From an uncultured SAR86 cluster bacterium (GTDB taxonomy: Bacteria > Pseudomonadota > Gammaproteobacteria > Magnimaribacterales > Magnimaribacteraceae), in NCBI GenBank assembly GCA_902542325.1, contig CACBUE010000003.1:18103-82102 (forward strand): 64,000 bases of DNA, written 5' to 3'. A program made the position numbers and the translations under genes. The notes beneath the pieces were generated by a model. That model saw only the letters and a list, made by a program, of their open reading frames with translations. It ran no database searches and was not told where the DNA came from. Shown piece after piece: positions 6,556 through 16,000 of this stretch. How positions within the stretch are numbered: the stretch's first letter is position 1; each line of letters opens with the position of its first letter.

Positions 6556-8421
6556 ATGAAAAAAATAATGGCCATAGGATGCTTCTTGGCTCTCATTAAC
6601 GGATGTGGAAGCACAAATGAAGAAGACTTACTTAGAAATATTACGCAGGGACAATTGATAGGCGTAGAAGCCAATAATAATACATATGCATGGAAAGGAA
6701 TTCCTTTTGCGCAACCTCCATTAGAGGAATTAAGATGGAAGGCTCCCTTAGCTCCATTGAATTTTGATTCAATATTTGATGCCTCAAAATTTGCTGACAT
6801 ATGTTTTCAAAGAGATGGGGTGATGACTGGAAATGAAGGCGGATGGTCAGGATCAGAGGATTGTTTGTATCTGAATGTCTGGACACCCGATTGGTCTGCA
6901 GAAGATGTAAAAAGTCAAAAAGCGCCAGTAATGATGTGGATACATGGAGGAGGAAATACCATTGGTTCTGCTGACACATATGATCCATCTCATATTGTCT
7001 CAGAACATAATGTAATCGTAGTTACAGTTCAGTACAGGATGTCTAATTTGGGGTGGTTTAGGCATCCTGTACTCAGACAAGAAAATTCTTCTGAAGAGGA
7101 TAAATCAGGTAATTTTGGGACCTTAGATAACATAATGGCCCTTAAATGGATAAGCGAAAATATTGAAAATTTTGGAGGAGATCGAGATAACATAACAATT
7201 TATGGTGAGTCAGCTGGTGGTCATAATGTAGCAGCACTATATGCCTCTCCCATAGCAGAGGGCTTATTTCATAAGGCTATTGTTCAAAGTGGGATACTCT
7301 CTCATTCTTCAATAAATGATGCTGAGTCTTACTATCCAGAGAGTGGTATTTCTGGAATACAAAGTTCTAAAGAAGTAATCAATAGACTTATGTTAAGTGA
7401 TGGCACTGTTGATAGTCTAGAAGAAGGCAGGGTTAAACAGGACTCAATGGATTTAAAGGATCTAGAAAGTTATTTAAGAGCCAAATCACCAGAAGAGCTA
7501 TTAATAGCTTATTCGGATGCGAGACCAAAAAAAGGTGGTATGACGAGAGCTTTTAATGATGGTTATGTAATAAGAAAAGAAGGTATTTATGAAACTTTTG
7601 TAAATAATAAGCTTCCAAGAGTACCCATTATGCTCGGTACAACCAGGTATGAAACCAAATTATTCAATATGCGAAATCCTGACTTTGTTAAATGGGGAGA
7701 AGGAGAGGGCTTTATCGCTAGAACGCTTTCGCAATTTGGTATTGATGAGCTTCCGTTAGAGATATTAAGACCAGATTATTACAATGCAATAAATCAATAC
7801 GCATCTGATTCATGGAAAGAGAGAGCAGTTGATTCTCCGTCACGAGATCTTATAAATACGGGTTATAAAAGTACTTTTGCTTATAGATTTGATTGGGATG
7901 AGTTACCAAATGTTTTAGGTATGGATTTCGCAGAACTCATTGGATCAGCTCATGCCATGGAATTATTGTTTCTATTTCCTGCCGGACTAGAAAATATAAT
8001 AGTTAAAAATTTGGTTATCGAAGATCAAGAAAGTGTAACCAAATTATCTGATCAGATGATGTCATATTGGGCAGAGTTTGCTTACTCTGGAAAACCAGGC
8101 AAGGGAAGGTCAAATGATTTACCTGAGTGGACTGCATGGTCAGATCAGGGCAAATATATGATTTTGGATTCTGAGTTAGACCAAGGCCTAATCATGTCAA
8201 ATGACGAAATTACTAAAAGTTCGATTGTAAGTAATTTAGAAAAGGATACTCGATTAACTTTAGTAGAGAAGTGTGAATCACTTTTTGCACTCACCTACGG
8301 AGAAGATTTACCACAGGAAACATTCGATGGTTTTAGTGACGGGTATTGTTTATCATTGGATTATTCAGAGTTACTTAAAAGGATTGAAAATAGAGGAGAA
8401 GATGATGACCAAGAAAGTTGA
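6556..8421 (+). CDS. Carboxylesterase type B, predicted lipoprotein
   Basis: 621 residues. A lipoprotein signal ends in LINGC (Cys17), so the enzyme is probably anchored in the periplasm or outer membrane. The alpha/beta-hydrolase carboxylesterase fold shows HGGG oxyanion hole at 130-133, nucleophile Ser219 in GESAGG, an acid in TTRYET and the histidine in GSAHAME. It hydrolyses esters or lactones; the substrate is unknown. A good AGGGGAG precedes the ATG. The 3' end overlaps the downstream isomerase gene by 17-20 nt, so they are coupled. Confidence 0.92.
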   Translation: MKKIMAIGCFLALINGCGSTNEEDLLRNITQGQLIGVEANNNTYAWKGIPFAQPPLEELRWKAPLAPLNFDSIFDASKFADICFQRDGVMTGNEGGWSGSEDCLYLNVWTPDWSAEDVKSQKAPVMMWIHGGGNTIGSADTYDPSHIVSEHNVIVVTVQYRMSNLGWFRHPVLRQENSSEEDKSGNFGTLDNIMALKWISENIENFGGDRDNITIYGESAGGHNVAALYASPIAEGLFHKAIVQSGILSHSSINDAESYYPESGISGIQSSKEVINRLMLSDGTVDSLEEGRVKQDSMDLKDLESYLRAKSPEELLIAYSDARPKKGGMTRAFNDGYVIRKEGIYETFVNNKLPRVPIMLGTTRYETKLFNMRNPDFVKWGEGEGFIARTLSQFGIDELPLEILRPDYYNAINQYASDSWKERAVDSPSRDLINTGYKSTFAYRFDWDELPNVLGMDFAELIGSAHAMELLFLFPAGLENIIVKNLVIEDQESVTKLSDQMMSYWAEFAYSGKPGKGRSNDLPEWTAWSDQGKYMILDSELDQGLIMSNDEITKSSIVSNLEKDTRLTLVEKCESLFALTYGEDLPQETFDGFSDGYCLSLDYSELLKRIENRGEDDDQES

Positions 8422-9007
8422 TTTTTATTTTGATTTTGCAAGCCCAAATGCTTATTTAAGCCACAAGGTAATGCAATCTATTAAGGAGAGAACAGGAGCT
8501 GAAATTAACTACATTCCAGTTTTGTTGGGCGGCATTTTCAAACTCACTAATAATAAACCCCCAATGGAACAGTTCTTTGGGGTAAAGAATAAAAATGAAT
8601 ACCAAAATATCGAAATGCAACGTTTCATTCAAAGATACGGTTTGGATAAATTCCAAATGAATCCTCATTTTCCTGTAATTAGTTTACAAATTATCAGAGG
8701 TGCAGTGGCTGCTGATATGGATGGTTATCTCGAAGAATACATAGATAAGATTTTGATTCATATGTGGGAAGAGCCAAAAAAAATGGATGATCCAGAAGTT
8801 ATTAAAGCTGCATTCGAGGAATCCGGACTTGATGCAGATAAATTGATGAATCAGATGCAAGATCCAGAGGTGAAAGCAAAATTAATATCAAATACCGAAG
8901 CTGCAGCAGAAAGAGGAGTTTTTGGAATACCCACCTTTTTTGTTGAGGATGAAATGTACTTCGGTAAAGATAATTTATGGCAAGTGGAGGAGAAACTTGG
9001 TGAATAA
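8402..9007 (+). CDS. 2-hydroxychromene-2-carboxylate isomerase-like (DsbA/GST-kappa fold)
   Basis: About 200 residues, starting at ATG 8402 or 8405; GAGGAG at 8393-8398 fits 8405 best. The N-terminus FYFDFASPNAYLS has the serine that replaces the DsbA CxxC in HCCA isomerases, and GIPTFFVED near the C-terminus is the cis-proline strand. The family isomerises chromene carboxylates in naphthalene-type degradation using glutathione; many members have unknown substrates. It overlaps the esterase upstream and the OYE-like gene downstream (8 nt). Confidence 0.88.
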   Translation: MMTKKVDFYFDFASPNAYLSHKVMQSIKERTGAEINYIPVLLGGIFKLTNNKPPMEQFFGVKNKNEYQNIEMQRFIQRYGLDKFQMNPHFPVISLQIIRGAVAADMDGYLEEYIDKILIHMWEEPKKMDDPEVIKAAFEESGLDADKLMNQMQDPEVKAKLISNTEAAAERGVFGIPTFFVEDEMYFGKDNLWQVEEKLGE

Positions 9008-10109
9008 GCTTCTTACACCTTTAAATTTTACTAGAGGACCTGATATGAAGAACAGGTTTATGCTTGCTCCCTTAACGAATTCTCAGAGCCATGAAGATGG
9101 CGTAATGTCTGAAGAGGAATTCCATTGGTTAACGATGAGAGCACGAGGCGGTTTTGGACTAACCATGACTTGCGCTTCTCATATACAGGCGGTAGGCAAA
9201 GGTTTTCCAGGTCAAATGGGTGTATTTTCAGATGACCATTTAGAGGGTTTAACTAGGTTAGCCAAAGAAATTAATGATCAGGATAGTATTTCAATTGTGC
9301 AATTGCATCATGCCGGTATGCGTTCTCCAAAAGAACTGATTGGTGAAGATCCGGTTTGTCCCTCAGACAATGAGGAGTTTTCAGCTCGCGCATTAACTTT
9401 AGACGAAGTGAAAACTCTGAGAGACGATTTCATAGCTGGAGCAGTGAGATCTGAGAAAGCGGGTTTTGATGGTGTAGAACTTCACGGCGCTCATGGTTAT
9501 ACTATCTGTCAGTTTTTAAGTGACGAAGTCAACCTCAGGGATGATGAATATGGAGGTGATTTGGAAGGTAGAGCCCGTTTACTCAATGAAATAATTGATG
9601 GTGTTAGATCAGAATGTTCCAGTGAATTTATGCTCGGTGTTAGATTATCTTCCGAAAGATTTGGCATAAAATTAGGAGAATCTAAACAACTTGCTGAAGA
9701 GCTTATGGTGTCGGATAAATTGGATTTCTTGGACATGTCTTTATGGGATTCATTTAAAGAGCCTCAAGAAGAAGAATTCAAAGGTAAATCATTGTTACAA
9801 CATTTTGCTGAGCTTGAAAAAGGGAATACCAGATTGGGTGTCGCGGGCAATATCAGAACTCCGCAAGATGCAACTCGTGCTATGGAAGAAGATATCGACT
9901 GGATAATGTTAGGCAGAGCTGCAATATTGAATCATAACTTTCCGGAGCTTTATGCAGAAAACCCAGAATTTGAAACTCCAGTCATTCCTGTATCAGTTGA
10001 ATATCTAGCTGGTGAGGGTCTGTCCCCAAAATTTATCAATTACATGTCTAATTGGGGATTTGTTGATGGCTATGACGATAAAATGAAAGAAGCTCTCACA
10101 AAAGCTTAA
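9000..10109 (+). CDS. Old Yellow Enzyme-family NADH:flavin oxidoreductase
   Basis: 369 residues from GTG 9000, chosen because GGAGGAG at 8986-8992 sits 7 nt upstream; a longer upstream reading frame overlaps the isomerase and is unlikely. It has a TIM barrel with FMN contacts (MLAPLTNS), ELHGAHGY carrying the substrate-binding His pair, and GVAGNI near the phosphate site. OYE enzymes reduce activated C=C bonds. It is the last gene of the SDR-esterase-isomerase-OYE operon and overlaps the convergent aldolase gene by 4 nt. Confidence 0.92.
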   Translation: MNKLLTPLNFTRGPDMKNRFMLAPLTNSQSHEDGVMSEEEFHWLTMRARGGFGLTMTCASHIQAVGKGFPGQMGVFSDDHLEGLTRLAKEINDQDSISIVQLHHAGMRSPKELIGEDPVCPSDNEEFSARALTLDEVKTLRDDFIAGAVRSEKAGFDGVELHGAHGYTICQFLSDEVNLRDDEYGGDLEGRARLLNEIIDGVRSECSSEFMLGVRLSSERFGIKLGESKQLAEELMVSDKLDFLDMSLWDSFKEPQEEEFKGKSLLQHFAELEKGNTRLGVAGNIRTPQDATRAMEEDIDWIMLGRAAILNHNFPELYAENPEFETPVIPVSVEYLAGEGLSPKFINYMSNWGFVDGYDDKMKEALTKA

Positions 10110-10903
10110 TTCAAAAAGCTATCGTCTTTCTCTACCATAAGGTCATATATGGGTTGGTAGCTTGCCCACATTCCAAAAGGTGAGCCCACCTGACCTCTAG
10201 TTACTTCTGCCACGTCATCAGGAATTCTTTGCATCTGTCCAACATTCTCTGCTAGCAGCTGAGATTGGCAGCATCGATCCATTGAAAGGAATCCCCAGGC
10301 AGCTTCATCAACAGTTTTTCCAGTTGTTAAAAGTCCATGATTTTTTAATATAGCTGCTTTTTTATTCCCCAATGCTTCTGCAATTCTATCTCCCTCACTT
10401 GTCTCAAGAACAACTCCTGTAAAGTCATCAAAAAGGACATGATTGTCATAAAAAGCACAAGAATCTTGCGTTATTGGTTCTAATAACCTACCCATCGATG
10501 AAAAAGTTTTTCCATACATTGAATGAGAATGTGCTGCTGCATTAAGATCAGGATGGTTCATATGAAGTCTGGAATGGATAGCAAAAGCTGCATTGTTGAC
10601 AGGCCTATCCCCAATTACAATATCTCCATCATGACTTACTAGCAATAAATCAGATACTTTCATTTGCCCGAAGTGCACTCCAAAAGGATTCACCCAGAAA
10701 TGATCCTTATGTTCCGGATCTCTTAATGTTATGTGGCCAGCAAGTCCTTCATCGAAACCAAAGTGAGCAAACATACGAAAAGCACTCGCTAACCTTTCCA
10801 GGCCATGGCGCCTTTCCTCATCAATTGAATTAAATTCAGGAGGGTTTAAGTTACCTCTATTTCTTGGCTCCGTTTTTCCTTTTGTTACATCTATTTCCAT
10901 CAT
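10106..10903 (-). CDS. Class II aldolase/adducin-family protein
   Basis: 265 residues, with the class II aldolase/adducin domain in about 35-225. The zinc ligands are visible as AAHSHSMYG and KNHGLLTTG. Members split or isomerise phosphorylated and non-phosphorylated hydroxy-acids; this non-sugar subgroup is often found in catabolic clusters with undefined substrate. The ATG is preceded by GGAG. It is alone on its strand, divergent from fumC (96-bp gap). Confidence 0.88.
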   Translation of the reverse strand: MMEIDVTKGKTEPRNRGNLNPPEFNSIDEERRHGLERLASAFRMFAHFGFDEGLAGHITLRDPEHKDHFWVNPFGVHFGQMKVSDLLLVSHDGDIVIGDRPVNNAAFAIHSRLHMNHPDLNAAAHSHSMYGKTFSSMGRLLEPITQDSCAFYDNHVLFDDFTGVVLETSEGDRIAEALGNKKAAILKNHGLLTTGKTVDEAAWGFLSMDRCCQSQLLAENVGQMQRIPDDVAEVTRGQVGSPFGMWASYQPIYDLMVEKDDSFLN

Positions 10904-10999
10904 TTGTTCTCCGGTAAAGGTAATAAATTAAATTCAGCTAATTAATCTAGCATATTTGCTAAAATATAACTCATACTACAAAAAATATAAAAGAATTTC

Positions 11000-12406
11000 A
11001 TGGCAACAAATAATTACAGGATTGAAAAAGATAGCTTAGGTGAAGTAAGAGTTCCTAGAAAAGCCCTTTGGGGAGCGCAAACACAAAGAGCAGTAAATAA
11101 CTTTCCAATTAGTGGAATAAAAATGGACTTTCCTTTTACCAAGTCTTTCGTCAAATCTTTAGGATTAATTAAAGACGCAGCAGCAAGAGCAAATTTAAAA
11201 TTAAAACTTCTTCCAGCCAATAAAGCTAAAGCTATATCAAAGGCAGCTAAAGAAGTTTGGCAAGAAAAGCATCATCACGAATTCCCAATAGATGTTTTTC
11301 AAACTGGTTCTGGAACTAGTTCAAATATGAATGCTAATGAAGTCATTGCAAATCTAGCAAGCAAGAATTCTAAATTAGAGATTGGACCTAATGACGATGT
11401 AAATATGAGTCAAAGTAGTAATGATGTTATCCCAACCGCGATAAAAGTTTCTGCCCATATGGATTTAACCCAAAAACTTTATCCAGCATTAGATAAACTT
11501 ATAAGTGAAATTGAAAATAAAGCAGAATCTGTAAAAGGTATTGTAAAAACAGGCAGAACTCATTTGATGGATGCTATGCCAGTAGATTTTTCTGATGAAC
11601 TTAAAGCTTGGTCGAGTCAGTTAACAGCTTCTCAAAAAATGCTGGAAGTGATAGAAGAAAGGTTTTTAGAAATGCCTCAAGGGGGTACAGCAGTCGGAAG
11701 TGGTATAAATGCTCATAAGCAGTTTTCGAAAATTTTTGCACAAGAGCTTACTAAATTGTCCGGAAGTAATTGCAAATGCGTAGCCAGTTCTAATTTCTTT
11801 CATGAACTCAGTGCACAAGATAGCTCTGTTCAACTCTCAGGTGAATTAAAAAATTTAGCAGTCATCCTGATGAAAATTTCTAATGATTTAAGGTGGATGA
11901 ATAGTGGACCATTGGCCGGCTTGTCTGAAATTGAATTACAAGCACTACAACCTGGGAGCAGTATCATGCCAGGTAAGGTTAATCCTGTCATACCGGAGGC
12001 CGTGACAATGGTCTCAGCTGATGTTATCGGAAATGACGTCTCCATTACGGTTGCAGCCCAAGCCGGAAATTTTCAATTAAATGTCATGTTGCCAGTTATA
12101 GCCTACAACTTACTTAAGAGTATCAATCTTTTATCAGGAGCGATGAATGTTCTATCAAATAAAGCCATTAAAACTTTTAAAGTAAACAAGAAAAACCTTG
12201 AAGCTTCTTTATCAATGAATCCTATCCTTGTTACTGCACTTAACCCAATTATTGGTTATGAAAAGGCTGCGGAGATAGCTAAGAAAGCCTACAAGCTGGG
12301 TAGGCCAATAATTGAAGTTGCATATGAAGAAACAGATTTGACAGAGGCCCAACTTAAGAAGTTATTAAATCCCTCAAAATTAACCAAAGGAGGAATTAGT
12401 AAATAG
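11000..12406 (+). CDS. fumC: Fumarate hydratase class II
   Basis: 468 residues, the usual FumC length. The aspartase/fumarase signature GSSIMPGKVNPV lies near residues 317-328, TGSGTSSNMNANE near 108-120, and GRTHLMDA further in. It interconverts fumarate and malate in the TCA cycle without an iron-sulfur cluster. A phhB gene follows after 2 nt, so the two are probably cotranscribed. Confidence 0.96.
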   Translation: MATNNYRIEKDSLGEVRVPRKALWGAQTQRAVNNFPISGIKMDFPFTKSFVKSLGLIKDAAARANLKLKLLPANKAKAISKAAKEVWQEKHHHEFPIDVFQTGSGTSSNMNANEVIANLASKNSKLEIGPNDDVNMSQSSNDVIPTAIKVSAHMDLTQKLYPALDKLISEIENKAESVKGIVKTGRTHLMDAMPVDFSDELKAWSSQLTASQKMLEVIEERFLEMPQGGTAVGSGINAHKQFSKIFAQELTKLSGSNCKCVASSNFFHELSAQDSSVQLSGELKNLAVILMKISNDLRWMNSGPLAGLSEIELQALQPGSSIMPGKVNPVIPEAVTMVSADVIGNDVSITVAAQAGNFQLNVMLPVIAYNLLKSINLLSGAMNVLSNKAIKTFKVNKKNLEASLSMNPILVTALNPIIGYEKAAEIAKKAYKLGRPIIEVAYEETDLTEAQLKKLLNPSKLTKGGISK

Positions 12407-12408
12407 CT

Positions 12409-12747
12409 ATGGAAGACTTACGCAAACAAAAATGTGTTGCCTGCAGAGCAGATGCTCCTAGGGTAACTGATGATGAGCTGCCAGCTCTTTTAAAAGAGAT
12501 ACCTGACTGGCGACCTATAACAAAAGATTCAGTTTTAATGCTCAATAGAGTTTTTAAATTTGATGACTATGAACAGTCTTTAAAATTTACTCAGAAAGTT
12601 GCTGCCTTAGCCGAAGAGGAAGATCATCATCCAGCAATTCTTTTGGAATGGGGCAAGGTCGAAGTTACATGGTGGACGCATAAGATTGGCGGACTCCATA
12701 AGAATGATTTTATTGCTGCTGCAAAGACCGATAACCTAAATACCTGA
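12409..12747 (+). CDS. phhB: Pterin-4a-carbinolamine dehydratase
   Basis: 112 residues, single DCoH/PhhB domain. EEDHHPAILLEWGKVEVTWW carries the catalytic histidines, and KIGGLHKNDFIAA the C-terminal helix. The enzyme dehydrates 4a-hydroxytetrahydrobiopterin made by pterin-dependent hydroxylases so that the cofactor can be recycled. No phenylalanine hydroxylase is in the window; a tetrahydrobiopterin-type monooxygenase candidate is at 51096-52286. A hairpin, AAAGGTT/AACCTTT at 12752-12770, follows, without a T-run. Confidence 0.94.
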   Translation: MEDLRKQKCVACRADAPRVTDDELPALLKEIPDWRPITKDSVLMLNRVFKFDDYEQSLKFTQKVAALAEEEDHHPAILLEWGKVEVTWWTHKIGGLHKNDFIAAAKTDNLNT

Positions 12748-12808
12748 AATAAAAGGTTCAATTAACCTTTAGAATCATCTAATATCCTTGGTTTTTTAAA
12801 ACTACAAG

Positions 12809-13693
12809 ATGGAACTTATTACAACTAATCCCGATTGGTTTAACCAAGCACTAGATAAAGAACATATAAGCAAGTTTGTTGAAGTAAATGGTGCTCGCAT
12901 TGAATATATGGAATGGGGAAATGCAGAAAATCAAAGTGTAATCATGCTCCACGGCACCAATGCTCATGCGCATTGGTTCAAATTCATTGGATCAATGCTC
13001 TCTGAAAAATATCATTTTGTTGTCATGAGTTTTTCAGGCATGGGTGGAAGTGACTGGAGATCATTTTATACAAGAGATACTTTCGTTGATGATGTTTGGG
13101 GAGTAGTCAAGGATACTGGGATGAAGGATCCGATAGTAGTAGGTCATAGTTTTGGCGGTATGGTCTCCTTAATAACTGCTTCAAAACATAGTGAAGATAT
13201 GTCAGGTCTTTTACTAGTTGATTTTGTTGTGAATAAACCAGAGGAGCATCATGAATGGTATGAAGATAGAGCACCTGCAAGACCTCCAAGAATTGTAAAA
13301 GAAAGGGAGGAGCTCATTAAAAGATTCAGATTAATGCCACCTCAGCAATGCATAAATCAATATTTAGTTGATTACATTGCAGATCACTCTATTAGAGAGA
13401 CTGAAAATGGTTGGGCGTGGACATTCGATCCATCTGCTTATGACGGCTTGATTATAGGTTCAGATCACTCAAAGATATTATCTGAACTCAGTTGTCCAGT
13501 CGGCTTTTATTATGGTGAGCATACTATTGAATTTAAAGAGGGTGAGTTGCAAACGATGAAAGATCTTCTTCCAGAAAATTCACCAATTTTTGGTTTAAAG
13601 GATGCACAGCATCATTTAATGTTAGATCAACCTTTGCCTTTTATTGAGAACCTTGATCGACTGATTCAAGAACTACTGACTAAATCTTCTTGA
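12809..13693 (+). CDS. Alpha/beta-hydrolase
   Basis: 294 residues. The lid-containing alpha/beta fold shows oxyanion-side LHGTNAHAHW (48-57), nucleophile Ser114 in VGHSFGG (111-117) and a C-terminal histidine in DAQHHLM. The acid residue lies between. It is likely an esterase or C-C/epoxide hydrolase; substrate unassigned. The last 28 bp overlap the end of the convergent MFS gene, so both stop codons lie inside the other gene. Confidence 0.88.
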   Translation: MELITTNPDWFNQALDKEHISKFVEVNGARIEYMEWGNAENQSVIMLHGTNAHAHWFKFIGSMLSEKYHFVVMSFSGMGGSDWRSFYTRDTFVDDVWGVVKDTGMKDPIVVGHSFGGMVSLITASKHSEDMSGLLLVDFVVNKPEEHHEWYEDRAPARPPRIVKEREELIKRFRLMPPQQCINQYLVDYIADHSIRETENGWAWTFDPSAYDGLIIGSDHSKILSELSCPVGFYYGEHTIEFKEGELQTMKDLLPENSPIFGLKDAQHHLMLDQPLPFIENLDRLIQELLTKSS

Positions 13694-14910
13694 GGTTTTT
13701 TCATGAACCATATAATGAATATGGCCAATACAACCATAACAGTAAGCATTAGAAAAGCATTGTCGTAATTCCCATAGTATTGAAATAGAAGGGCAACACC
13801 CGGTGTTCCAATCGCCTGGAATAAAAAAATAAAAGGCTGTGATAATCCCCTTGAAGTCCCAAAGCTTTTTGGAGTAAAAGTATTTCTAAAAAGAATATTA
13901 CTCATTGGAAGGCCAGCTCCTCCACCAAATCCAAATAAGGCGATGACTAATGCCAACTGAGTAGGGCTCTGAGTAAAAGTTATCAATAGAAGCCCTAAGG
14001 CTTGCAAAAATAAAGATATAGTTACCGCCATCCTGGGATCGAGTTTCTTTTCAACCAACCAACCGAATATAACCTTGCTCAACATAGCAGGAATAGCATA
14101 CATTCCAAATATAAATGCCGCTTGTTCTGCCCAACCTCTCTCAGCAGCATAAAATGTAAGATGAGCAAGAATAGCCATCATAGAAGAAAATTGTAGTGAG
14201 AAAACTGCTGTTAATGTCCAAAAATTCCAATTCTTTAATAGATCCTTAATTTGCCACTCCACTCCAAAATTATCTTCTGGTTCAACTCCTTCTATCTCTA
14301 CTCCTCCATCTATCTCCTGACCAACATCTTCTGGTTTGTCTATAACAAGCAGAAAGATGAGGGGTGTAATAATTACTAACAAAAACAAACCAAAGACAAG
14401 ATAGACTTCTCTCCACTCTAATAACAAGATATCCATCAAGAAGTATTGAGTTAGGTTGGGAAATATAAAGCCAGCAAAAGAAACACCGACAGCAGCGAAA
14501 CCCAAAGCTCTTCCTGCCTGCTTTTCGAACCAAGACGAGACTAATTTTGATGTTGCTAGATTGCCCATAAGAGTCGCGCCTAAGGCAATAGGAAGTCCAT
14601 AAATTAGAATGAAAGTGAAGTAATTAAATGTGAGATAAAGTGACATCAAGCTGATTGAATAGATGAAACCTCCCCAAACAATTATTTTTTTAACAGAGTA
14701 TTGGTCTAGAAGCCTTCCAACTATGGGAAAAAAGATTGCAGAGCACATCATGAATATTGGGATGGTAAGAGTTGTAACAAATCTCGAAAGATTTAGTTCT
14801 TCCTCAAGATGTAGTTGAATAACTGGATAAGTTTGGAAAGCAAAACCAACAGCAAAGAAGTCAATGGCTATAGCTATAGCCACCATACGCCATCCAAAGA
14901 AAGTGTTCAT
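13666..14910 (-). CDS. MFS transporter (monocarboxylate/oxalate-formate type)
   Basis: 414 residues with about 12 hydrophobic segments and a charged central loop (EIDGGVEIEGVEPEDN) between the two six-helix halves. The opening FFGWRMVAIA and the GRLLDQYS loop after helix 2 are typical of the MCT/OFA branch that carries organic acids with protons. It lies 28 nt downstream of the SDR at 14939-15913, so both are probably one operon. Substrate unknown. Confidence 0.88.
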   Translation of the reverse strand: MNTFFGWRMVAIAIAIDFFAVGFAFQTYPVIQLHLEEELNLSRFVTTLTIPIFMMCSAIFFPIVGRLLDQYSVKKIIVWGGFIYSISLMSLYLTFNYFTFILIYGLPIALGATLMGNLATSKLVSSWFEKQAGRALGFAAVGVSFAGFIFPNLTQYFLMDILLLEWREVYLVFGLFLLVIITPLIFLLVIDKPEDVGQEIDGGVEIEGVEPEDNFGVEWQIKDLLKNWNFWTLTAVFSLQFSSMMAILAHLTFYAAERGWAEQAAFIFGMYAIPAMLSKVIFGWLVEKKLDPRMAVTISLFLQALGLLLITFTQSPTQLALVIALFGFGGGAGLPMSNILFRNTFTPKSFGTSRGLSQPFIFLFQAIGTPGVALLFQYYGNYDNAFLMLTVMVVLAIFIIWFMKKPQEDLVSSS

Positions 14911-14938
14911 TTAAGGTTTATTTGAGATATAAAGTATT

Positions 14939-15913
14939 TTAACTCAAAGAAGAAAGAGTGTGTTCAGTTAACTCCCAAAGTTTTGATGCCTCGTCAGTGT
15001 CGACCGCCCAATCGGCAACACCCATATATCTTGCCGAAGGGCCATCTTCTTGTCTGACAGCTACATCACAATTCTCACAATAAACTCCACTAACATTATT
15101 TAAAATAGGACTAGTAGCACACCAAAGACTGGTAGCTGCTCCCTGTGTTGGGGATTTAAAGTTAGCTGCAGCCATTTCGGAAAGTTCTCCATCTTCTCCT
15201 AACCATCCCAAGGCAATCATTTCCTCTTTTTCTAAGTGTCTCTGTAGAGGAGTAAATATTCCACCCGGATGAACAGAGTATGTTTTTATACCTTCATTTT
15301 TCATTTTGTTGCTAATCTCTACAGCTAATAAGCTAGCAGCAGTTTTAGATTGTCCGTAAGCTTTCCATTTATCATAAGACTCGTCAAAGTGAACATCTTC
15401 CCATTGAATTCCGGACAATTTATGACCTGTAGAAGAGAGGGTTACGATTCTTGCCTCTGAAGATTTCATCATTATTGGAAGTAAGCCCCTTGTCAGAATA
15501 AAGTGACCTATATGGTTCACAGCAAACTGCAGATCCCAACCTTCTTTTGTTGGCATTCGGGGACAAGCCATCACAGCGGCATTGTTAATTAAGATGTCTA
15601 ATGAGGTACCCGTATTTTTATATTCATTTACGAAATGATTGACTGAAATAGGATCCGCTAGATCCATTTCAATAATATCTTCCTCTTCAACTATTCCTGA
15701 GAGTTCTTTTTTGGCTACATCAGTTCTTCTGGCTGGCACAATTACCCTTGCCCCTGCTTCTTTTAGACCTCTTGCTGTTTCTAGACCAATACCTGAATAA
15801 CCTCCAGTAACCATAGCTACTTTTCCGCTAAGATCTATTCCTTCTAACACCTCATTAGGTTCACTTTTAGCACCAAATCCTGAATCTACAGGTTTTTGTT
15901 GTTCTGAAATCAT
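14939..15913 (-). CDS. SDR oxidoreductase (retinol dehydrogenase-like)
   Basis: 324 residues from ATG 15913, preferred because AAGGGG stands about 6 nt upstream; a start at 15982 would add 23 residues without such a site. TGGYSGIG is the cofactor motif, NNAAVMA follows, and the active site is YGQSKTAA (Tyr-x-x-x-Lys). A long insertion and extended C-terminus resemble retinol-dehydrogenase and protochlorophyllide-reductase-like SDRs. It is divergent from guaB with an 87-bp gap. Confidence 0.9.
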   Translation of the reverse strand: MISEQQKPVDSGFGAKSEPNEVLEGIDLSGKVAMVTGGYSGIGLETARGLKEAGARVIVPARRTDVAKKELSGIVEEEDIIEMDLADPISVNHFVNEYKNTGTSLDILINNAAVMACPRMPTKEGWDLQFAVNHIGHFILTRGLLPIMMKSSEARIVTLSSTGHKLSGIQWEDVHFDESYDKWKAYGQSKTAASLLAVEISNKMKNEGIKTYSVHPGGIFTPLQRHLEKEEMIALGWLGEDGELSEMAAANFKSPTQGAATSLWCATSPILNNVSGVYCENCDVAVRQEDGPSARYMGVADWAVDTDEASKLWELTEHTLSSLS

Positions 15914-16000
15914 AATTTTCCCCTTTTCTATACTATACCCCATCTCTAAAGAATCTTCGGTACTTGATGAAAATATGAACAAGTTCTGTATAATTTAAAA

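Noticed and set aside
8273..8401. Long upstream extension of the HCCA isomerase gene
   Set aside because: It lies inside the esterase gene; the ribosome-binding site at 8393-8398 and the domain start both place the start at 8402/8405.
8922..8999. Upstream extension of the OYE-like gene
   Set aside because: It lies inside the isomerase gene; GGAGGAG at 8986-8992 fits GTG 9000.
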